DNA of 10,266 bases, from contig DATMQA010000089.1 in assembly GCA_035566895.1 (NCBI GenBank), positions 1 through 10,266 on the forward strand. Direction: 5' to 3'. Positions 5,830-10,266 of this stretch are shown here, in pieces. A model generated the notes under the pieces. The model saw only the letters and a program-made list of their open reading frames with translations. It was not told the DNA's origin and searched no databases. A program made the position numbers and the translations under genes. The DNA is from DATMQA01 sp035566895 (GTDB lineage Bacteria > Verrucomicrobiota > Verrucomicrobiia > Limisphaerales > UBA8199). Each line of letters starts with the position of its first letter. Positions within the stretch are counted from its first letter, which is position 1.

Positions 5830-7401
5830 CTAAAGGGCCGCTTTGCTAATTCTTACAAGTTCAGCCCCGTGAGCCGCCACCGGAAGTTGGACCTGATCTT
5901 CGCAGGGGGCCAGGTCCTTCTGCCGCCAGAGGTCGCGCACGGCCAGTTTTCCGGATAATCCCAGGTCGGACGATTTAACCGTCACGCTGGTGGTGTTGGT
6001 GCCAAGATTGCAAAGCCCAACGGCTTTGGAGCCGTCCTCGAGGTCTTTGGCATAAACGCGCAAATCGGCGTCCTTGGCGACACAGAGCGCCTGTTTGCCG
6101 AGGGCGTCCTGGTTGACGGCGAGGACCTCGTCGTTGCCCAGCAGGTTGAGCGTAAATTCGTCGATTTTGTCCAGGTCACAGCCCAGCAGCAGCGGGGAGG
6201 AGAGCAGGCACCACATAGTAATATGAGTGTATTGCTCATCGGGAGTGAGGTGGGTGGGATGGGGAGCGCCCCAGCCGACCTGGCCCACTACGAGCATGTC
6301 CGGGTCGTTCCAATGGCCCCGGCCGGCGTAAGGCTCCCATTTGTCCTGGCCGAAGCCTTTCTTGCTCATGGAATCCCAGTTGTCGCGGATGTCGCCGGTG
6401 GTGCGCCAACAATTGGCGATTTTGGAAAGGGCCGGCGCATTGGTGAAAGGCGAGCTGTTCGAGAGGCTCAGGACGATGTCGCGTCCGCTGCCGCGCAGGG
6501 CGTGGTACATTTCGAGGGTTTCGGGCACGCGGTTGGGATTCCAGTCGTATTTCAAATAATCGATACCCCAGGCAGCCCATTGTTTGGCGTCGTTGGTGGC
6601 GAAGGAATACCTGCCGATAGCCCAGGGGAGATGGTCGTTATTGACGTTGCCCCTTTTAGGAATGGTCGGTTTGCTCCAGCTCCCTTCGGGGTTTTCGGCG
6701 CTGCCGCCCATGTACTGGGCGTAAGAGGTGGTCCAAGGGGTCGAATAGATGCCCGCTTTCAAACCCATCTGGTGAATCGTTTTGCAGAGGCCGGCCATGT
6801 CCGGGAACTTGTCATTGCCCTGGATACCGTTGAATTTACCGCCGCGTTTTCCTTGCCACGCGTCGTCAATGTTGATGTAGGTCCACCCATGGTCGATCAG
6901 ACCCGAAGCGACCATGCCGCGCGCGCTTTTGAGCACCTTCTCCGCATCGACTTTGCCGCCCCAGCAGTTCCAACTGTTCCAGCCCATCGGAGGGGTCAGG
7001 GCGATGGTTTCGCCGGCCACAATTCGGAATTTCTTCTCACTCAGGCCCTGGGTGTTCCTGGCGCGGAGGGTCACGAGGTGTTCGCCGGCCTTTTTTAGCG
7101 AACCGGTGAGGTCGCCGGTCCTGGCATCCAGGTGCAGGCCCGAAGGCAGGCCCTCGGCCGAAAACTTCATCGGCCGCTCGCCCGTGCAGGGAATGTGGTA
7201 GAGAAAAGGCGCTTCCGGCCGGACGCCAAAGATGTCAGGCCCATTAATGCGCGGAGCGGTTGGTGGTTTTGGCGTGCGAATCTCAGGTTGCTCGGCAGCT
7301 ATCGCCGGGGTCGCCGCGGACAGGGCCAGCAGAGTCGCGGAGAAAAGGGCCCGCAAGGCGGCGCGGGAATGATGACTGAGGGCAGAGCCAGGATGTTTCA
7401 T
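5830..7401 (-). CDS. Secreted GH27 alpha-galactosidase with N-terminal Ig-like domain
   Basis: This enzyme removes terminal alpha-galactose from oligosaccharides, galactomannans or pectin side chains with retention of configuration. It has 523 residues from the ATG at 7401. A signal peptide is followed by a likely cut at AIAA|EQ (36/37). An Ig-like (He_PIG-type) module spans about 55-130 (AEGLPSGLHLDARTGDLTG). The GH27 barrel begins at PPMGWNSWNCWG (137-148). The nucleophile should be Asp286 in YLKYDW, and the acid/base Asp337 in WRTTGDIRDNW, by analogy with Asp170 and Asp231 of human alpha-galactosidase A. Further family features are INIDDAW, GHWNDPDMLVVG and SSPLLLGCDL. A beta-sandwich domain closes the protein (about 430-523). 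The length is larger than a bare GH27 because of the Ig-like module. It lies tail to tail with the GH28 gene and downstream of the Fn3 gene on the same strand. An alpha-N-acetylgalactosaminidase or beta-L-arabinopyranosidase activity cannot be excluded. Confidence 0.94.
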   Translation of the reverse strand: MKHPGSALSHHSRAALRALFSATLLALSAATPAIAAEQPEIRTPKPPTAPRINGPDIFGVRPEAPFLYHIPCTGERPMKFSAEGLPSGLHLDARTGDLTGSLKKAGEHLVTLRARNTQGLSEKKFRIVAGETIALTPPMGWNSWNCWGGKVDAEKVLKSARGMVASGLIDHGWTYINIDDAWQGKRGGKFNGIQGNDKFPDMAGLCKTIHQMGLKAGIYSTPWTTSYAQYMGGSAENPEGSWSKPTIPKRGNVNNDHLPWAIGRYSFATNDAKQWAAWGIDYLKYDWNPNRVPETLEMYHALRGSGRDIVLSLSNSSPFTNAPALSKIANCWRTTGDIRDNWDSMSKKGFGQDKWEPYAGRGHWNDPDMLVVGQVGWGAPHPTHLTPDEQYTHITMWCLLSSPLLLGCDLDKIDEFTLNLLGNDEVLAVNQDALGKQALCVAKDADLRVYAKDLEDGSKAVGLCNLGTNTTSVTVKSSDLGLSGKLAVRDLWRQKDLAPCEDQVQLPVAAHGAELVRISKAAL

Positions 7402-7434
7402 ATCTCCCGAATCTTCCGGGAACCACGCGGGCCG

Positions 7435-7598
7435 TCAATCGAACGTTTGTTGGATAACCCTGCTTTGAAGCCACGGCGCAATCTGCTGCAAACGGTAGAA
7501 GTATCTGGAATTGGCCGCCGGAACCGGAGAGGCAAACTGGAAGGTCCCGGCGGCGCTTACACTCACCGTGCCGTTCGTCGTCCAGGCGCCACAAGCGC
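7435..7598 (-). pseudogene. Out-of-frame remnant duplicating the last module of the Fn3 protein
   Basis: Directly behind the stop of the Fn3 gene, in the -1 frame, the minus strand encodes WTTNGTVSVSAAGTFQFA and then NSRYFYRLQQIAPWLQSR before a TGA at 7435-7437. This copies the in-frame WTTNGTVSIGTAGGFQFT ... NSRCFYRLRRISP of the gene itself. At DNA level 7480-7586 aligns without gaps to 7608-7714 at about 73% identity (78 of 107 by hand count). The offset is 128 bp, one short of a multiple of three, which explains the lost frame. It has no start codon or signal peptide of its own. It is most likely the tail of a once longer protein cut by a one-base deletion in 7587-7607, or a decaying duplicate. 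Confidence 0.6.
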
Positions 7599-7714
7599 CT
7601 AAGGGGAAATCCGGCGCAAACGGTAGAAGCACCGCGAATTAGTCGCCGGCGCAGGATCGGTGAACTGGAATCCCCCGGCCGTGCCGATGCTGACAGTGCC
7701 GTTAGTGGTCCAGG
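7480..7714 (-). repeat. Imperfect tandem duplication (two copies, about 73% identical)
   Basis: Copy A is 7608-7714, inside the Fn3 gene. Copy B is 7480-7586, after its stop. They align without gaps; the longest perfect shared block is aaacggtagaag, close to the left end of each copy. Copies are joined by a 21-bp linker (7587-7607) that contains the stop codon TAG (minus strand, 7599-7601). The divergence says the duplication is not recent, while the intact translation of copy B in its own frame says it was coding for most of its history. Confidence 0.75.
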
Positions 7715-8156
7715 TCTTGAAATCTTTCGTGGCCAGGACGGCATACGTATAGAGCGCCGGTCCGGTACCCGCCAGGGTCACCTGTTTGGAGCTGCTCAAG
7801 GACATTTGGAGTCTGACGCGGTTGGTGACCACCGCGGGAACCGTGTAGCTGAGTTCACCCGAGAAGGGGCTCTCCAGATGGTTGGTATCGTAGGCCGTCA
7901 CGGCAAAGTAATATGTGGTGCCCGGCAGCAACATGGACTCCTTGGCACTGGTGGCGTTTCCCACGTCATTGGTGTCAATGTAAACCTGGCTGACAACGCC
8001 CTCATAAACCTTGTAGCCGGCGACAGCAGGATCAGGGCTGGGGTCCCAAGCCAAAGTGACACTGCTCTGGGCCAGTCCGGCTGTACTTATGCCAAAGGCG
8101 GCCACAAGACCGGTAATCAGGCCCGCTAACGTATTCACTGTTGTCTTGAACTTCAT
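7599..8156 (-). CDS. Secreted fibronectin type III domain protein
   Basis: This encodes 185 residues from the ATG at 8156. A clear signal peptide (hydrophobic core LAGLITGLVAAFGIS) has a likely cut after AGLA (29/30). Residues about 31-107 form a fibronectin type III domain: VTLAWDPSPDPAVAGYKVYEG, then PGTTYYFAVTAYD. Residues about 110-185 form a second beta-rich module ending KDFKTWTTNGTVS ... FYRLRR. I associate this end module with many exported verrucomicrobial proteins, where it is usually C-terminal. No catalytic residues are seen, so a binding or surface role is likely. The gene is short for such proteins and the next module lies out of frame just after the stop, so it may be truncated. 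It precedes the GH27 gene on the same strand by about 200 bp and is divergent from gcvT. The function is unknown. Confidence 0.78.
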   Translation of the reverse strand: MKFKTTVNTLAGLITGLVAAFGISTAGLAQSSVTLAWDPSPDPAVAGYKVYEGVVSQVYIDTNDVGNATSAKESMLLPGTTYYFAVTAYDTNHLESPFSGELSYTVPAVVTNRVRLQMSLSSSKQVTLAGTGPALYTYAVLATKDFKTWTTNGTVSIGTAGGFQFTDPAPATNSRCFYRLRRISP

Positions 8157-8308
8157 AACAACATTAGATTGACCCAGGATGGGCCCCTTCCGCGACTGGA
8201 ACGTTCCTTGTTCTACCTAGGAAAGGCCTAAGGTCTTGGCCTTCAGCAAGCTTTACAGCGTCAAGCCCGGCCTCTATGCTCTCCGCCGGAAAAAGGGTAA
8301 ACGCTGGA
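8157..8308. promoter_or_regulatory. Divergent intergenic region, Fn3 gene / gcvT
   Basis: These 152 bp must carry the promoters of the Fn3 gene (-) and gcvT (+). A small hairpin can form from AAGGCC (8223-8228) and GGCCTT (8238-8243) with a 9-base loop. I looked for a glycine riboswitch, which often precedes gcv genes, and did not find its conserved blocks. No convincing -35/-10 pair is visible. Confidence 0.3.
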
Positions 8309-9439
8309 ATGAAACGCACGCCACTTTTTGATGCCCATCAACGCCTGGGGGGCAGGCTGATTGAATTCGGCGGCTGGGAAATGCCGGTCCAATATACCAG
8401 CATTGTCGATGAACATTTGGCGGTGCGGAATGCCGCCGGTTTGTTCGACATCTCGCACATGGGGGAAATTTTTGTGCGCGGGCCCGGGGCCGAGGCCTAC
8501 CTCAATCACTCCCTCACCAATGACGCCCGCAAGCTGGCGGTCGGCCAGGGGCAATATACCCTCATGTGCAACGAACGAGGCGGCGTCATCGACGACCTCT
8601 ACGTGTATCGGCTTGGTCCGGACGAGTACCTGCTCATCGTCAATGCCTCGCGCATTGAGGAGGATACCGCGTGGCTCGAGGGCCAATTGACCACCTTTCC
8701 CCGGCGAGAGGCAACCCGCCTTCAAAATGCTTCGGATACGACTGGCGCGGTCGCCCTCCAGGGGCCGCGGGTCGCAGGGTTCATCGACCAATGTTTTCCC
8801 GGTGTTTCCGTCGCTGGCACACCCGTGAAGGAGGCCTCCGAGCTGAAGAAGAACCAAATTGCAAAGTTCGATTTCCCCGGAACGCAAGTCTGGGTGTCCC
8901 GCACCGGCTATACCGGCGAGGACGGGTTTGAAATCGTCGCTCCGGCCGGCTCGATCGAGGCCCTGTGGAACCACCTCCTTTCGATTGGTCAGCCGCAGGG
9001 TCTCAAGCCAGCCGGTCTGGGCGCCCGGGACACTTTGCGCACGGAGGTTTGCTACCCGCTTTACGGTCACGAGCTGGATGAGGACACCACTCCACTGGAG
9101 GCGGGCCTCGGTTTTTTCGTCGCCCTGGACAAGGACGATTTTGTCGGCCGCCCGGTCCTGGCGGAACAAAAGGCTAAAGGGGTCGCGAAGAAGCTGGTCG
9201 CGCTAAAAATGACCGGCAAGTCAGCCCCGCCCCGTCCTCATTATCCGGTGTGGAGCTCCGGCGCCCACATTGGCCAGGTCGTCAGCGGCACCCAAAGCCC
9301 GTCCCTGGGGACTGGGATTGGACTGGCTTACGTGCCGCCGGAGTTTGCCAAACCGCAAACTCCGCTCGAGATCGAAATCCGCGGCAACCGAGCTCCCGCT
9401 GTGGTAGTGCCAAAACCGATTTATCGAAAAGCAGATTGA
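8309..9439 (+). CDS. gcvT: Glycine cleavage system T-protein (aminomethyltransferase)
   Basis: GcvT takes the aminomethyl group from the lipoyl arm of GcvH, releases ammonia, and forms 5,10-methylene-tetrahydrofolate. I start at the ATG at 8309 (376 residues), since MKRTPLFDAHQ matches the family N-terminus. An ATG at 8276 would add 11 atypical residues. Conserved parts are FGGWEMPVQY (about 20-29), LFDISHMGE (46-54), GGVIDDLYVYRLG (91-103) with the catalytic-type Asp96, YTGEDGFEI (201-209), GLGARDTLRTE (236-246), and the C-terminal barrel. The length is typical. A purine-rich aaaaaggg at 8290-8297 lies about 11 bases before this start and could serve as a weak ribosome site. gcvH follows after 39 bp in the same direction, so the two probably form an operon. 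The small chance of a GcvT-like folate protein of another function (YgfZ-type) is offset by the gcvH neighbour. Confidence 0.96.
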   Translation: MKRTPLFDAHQRLGGRLIEFGGWEMPVQYTSIVDEHLAVRNAAGLFDISHMGEIFVRGPGAEAYLNHSLTNDARKLAVGQGQYTLMCNERGGVIDDLYVYRLGPDEYLLIVNASRIEEDTAWLEGQLTTFPRREATRLQNASDTTGAVALQGPRVAGFIDQCFPGVSVAGTPVKEASELKKNQIAKFDFPGTQVWVSRTGYTGEDGFEIVAPAGSIEALWNHLLSIGQPQGLKPAGLGARDTLRTEVCYPLYGHELDEDTTPLEAGLGFFVALDKDDFVGRPVLAEQKAKGVAKKLVALKMTGKSAPPRPHYPVWSSGAHIGQVVSGTQSPSLGTGIGLAYVPPEFAKPQTPLEIEIRGNRAPAVVVPKPIYRKAD

Positions 9440-9478
9440 CCCGGCCGAAACTCCCTGACTCAATGTTACCCGATTTTT

Positions 9479-9865
9479 ATGGCCAACATCCCTTCCGACT
9501 TAAAATACGCAAAATCCCATGAGTGGGTGCGTCTGGCTGGCGACGTCGCTACCGTCGGCATCACCGACCATGCGCAACACGAATTGACGGACGTGGTCTT
9601 CGTCGAATTGCCTGCCCTCGGACGCAAGGTCAAAGCCGGCGAATCCTGCGCGGTTGTGGAATCGGTCAAAACCGCCAGTGATATCTATTCTCCGGTCAGC
9701 GGCGAAGTGACCGACGTCAACAAGGGGGTGGTGGACAACCCGGCCCTGGCCAACACCGAACCGTACTCCGGAGGTTGGTTTTTCAAACTCAAACTCTCCA
9801 ACCCTGCCGAACTCAATGGCCTCCTGGGCCCGGACCAGTACCGCGCCCAAATCACCGGCGCGTAG
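9479..9865 (+). CDS. gcvH: Glycine cleavage system H-protein (lipoyl carrier)
   Basis: GcvH carries the lipoyl arm that shuttles the aminomethyl group from GcvP to GcvT and is then reoxidised by Lpd. The 128-residue length is normal. The lipoylation site is Lys64 in ESVKTASDIYSPVSGEV, a near-perfect family motif. YAKSHEWVR near the N-terminus and the YSGGWFFKLKLSNPAEL segment near the C-terminus are also typical. Its lipoyl group would be completed by the LipA encoded at 1092-2003. It follows gcvT by 39 bp. In many genomes gcvP comes next, but here a convergent gene ends 25 bp downstream, so gcvP must be elsewhere. The start ATG at 9479 has no obvious Shine-Dalgarno. Confidence 0.98.
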   Translation: MANIPSDLKYAKSHEWVRLAGDVATVGITDHAQHELTDVVFVELPALGRKVKAGESCAVVESVKTASDIYSPVSGEVTDVNKGVVDNPALANTEPYSGGWFFKLKLSNPAELNGLLGPDQYRAQITGA

Positions 9866-9889
9866 CTGCTCCTCCGGCTAAGCCGCTGC

Positions 9890-10266
9890 TCAAGACTCTT
9901 CCGCCAGCACCGGCGGTGGCGGTATCGGCGGATTCTCCGACTCTCTCATTACCAGTTCCGGTGGCAAAGTGAGTTCGTCATCCTTATGCACCTTGGTAAT
10001 CCAGGGCTTCTTGGGATTGCGCTTCACATAGTACAACCGTCCACCGATTCCTCCAGCCACAGCGAGCAGCCCGAGTCCGACCCACACAAATCCGCCGGCG
10101 CGCCGGGCTCGGAATTTTCGGGGCGGGCCTTTCACAATAAGTTCTGTTGCCGTTGCGGTGGTGACAATGCCGGCCTCTTCCCTGGTTGGGGGCTTGGTGT
10201 CGGGGGGCGCGGAGGGCCGCGGGGAGGCGGGTGCGGCCGCCGGCGCCGCCGGGGAGGCCTGCACTT
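9890..10266 (-). CDS. Single-pass membrane protein of unknown function, 5' end outside window
   Basis: The minus-strand frame is open to the window edge, so only the C-terminal part (about 125 residues) is seen. A GTG at 10264 is in frame, but the sequence around it is Ala/Pro-rich linker, so the true start is probably further upstream. The visible part has a low-complexity Ala/Pro/Ser linker, a basic stretch (KFRARR), one transmembrane helix (GGFVWVGLGLLAVAGGIGG), another basic stretch (KRNPKKPW), and a short acidic, proline-rich tail ending PPIPPPPVLAEES. Basic residues lie on both sides, so orientation is unclear. I do not recognise a family. It converges on gcvH with a 24-bp gap and has no visible link to glycine cleavage. 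Confidence 0.65.
   Translation of the reverse strand, partial: VQASPAAPAAAPASPRPSAPPDTKPPTREEAGIVTTATATELIVKGPPRKFRARRAGGFVWVGLGLLAVAGGIGGRLYYVKRNPKKPWITKVHKDDELTLPPELVMRESENPPIPPPPVLAEES

Noticed and set aside
6223..7098. 291-codon plus-strand frame opposite the GH27 gene
   Set aside because: It overlaps the catalytic barrel of a well-recognised enzyme in antisense and shows no domain.
7587..7610. Programmed -1 frameshift joining the Fn3 gene to its downstream module
   Set aside because: The bases before the stop (minus strand ATT TCC CCT TAG) do not fit the X XXY YYZ slippery pattern, and no stable downstream stem is evident. A one-base deletion or an error is simpler.
8157..8308. Glycine riboswitch before gcvT
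   Set aside because: The region lacks the conserved sequence blocks of the aptamer, and the only hairpin is short and isolated.
8261..9169. 302-codon minus-strand frame opposite gcvT
   Set aside because: It is an antisense shadow of a gene with clear GcvT motifs.
9866..9889. Bidirectional terminator between gcvH and the convergent membrane-protein gene
   Set aside because: CGGC-TAA-GCCG at 9875-9885 gives only a 4-bp stem without T-runs, too weak to call.

Overview
The window looks like a piece of a GC-rich chromosome (roughly 60% GC by eye) from a heterotrophic bacterium, most likely a verrucomicrobial (Pedosphaera/Limisphaerales-like) soil or sediment organism. The clues are indirect. There are secreted glycoside hydrolases, one with an Ig-like module in front of the catalytic domain. 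There is a secreted fibronectin-III protein whose C-terminal module ends in an FYRLR-type motif, which I associate with exported verrucomicrobial proteins. Start codons mostly lack clear Shine-Dalgarno sequences. This assignment is inference, not proof.

Layout, left to right. Positions 1-207 hold the end of a thioredoxin-fold (TlpA/redoxin-like) gene. Positions 208-499 contain no gene but hold a neat 125-bp repeat structure: a 95-bp imperfect palindrome framed by two perfect 15-bp direct repeats. Next comes a GNAT-like protein with a C-terminal membrane anchor (500-1123, +). It converges on, and overlaps by 32 bp, a minus-strand group read in the order fucose-isomerase-like gene (4056-2428), glutaredoxin (2259-1981), lipoyl synthase lipA (2003-1092). 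The last two overlap. Divergent from the isomerase is a secreted GH28 polygalacturonase-type enzyme (4160-5794, +). It converges on a secreted GH27 alpha-galactosidase (7401-5830, -). Behind that lies a small secreted Fn3 protein (8156-7599, -) with an out-of-frame duplicate of its last module at 7435-7598. Divergent from it are gcvT (8309-9439) and gcvH (9479-9865) of the glycine cleavage system. The window ends inside a minus-strand gene for a single-pass membrane protein (9890-10266).

Two themes run through the window. The first is lipoate and one-carbon metabolism: LipA makes the lipoyl group that GcvH carries on Lys64, and GcvT takes the aminomethyl group from GcvH and passes it to tetrahydrofolate. 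gcvP, lpd and lipB are not in the window. The second is plant-polysaccharide breakdown: GH28 (pectin), GH27 (alpha-galactosides) and a cytoplasmic sugar-isomerase-like protein form a loose catabolic group between the two lipoate regions, without a transporter or regulator in view.

I see no strong case for a wholly new system. The items most worth a second look are the palindrome with flanking direct repeats (326-450), the overlapping glutaredoxin-lipA pair, the frame-broken module duplication behind the Fn3 gene, and the isomerase-like/GH28 divergent pair.
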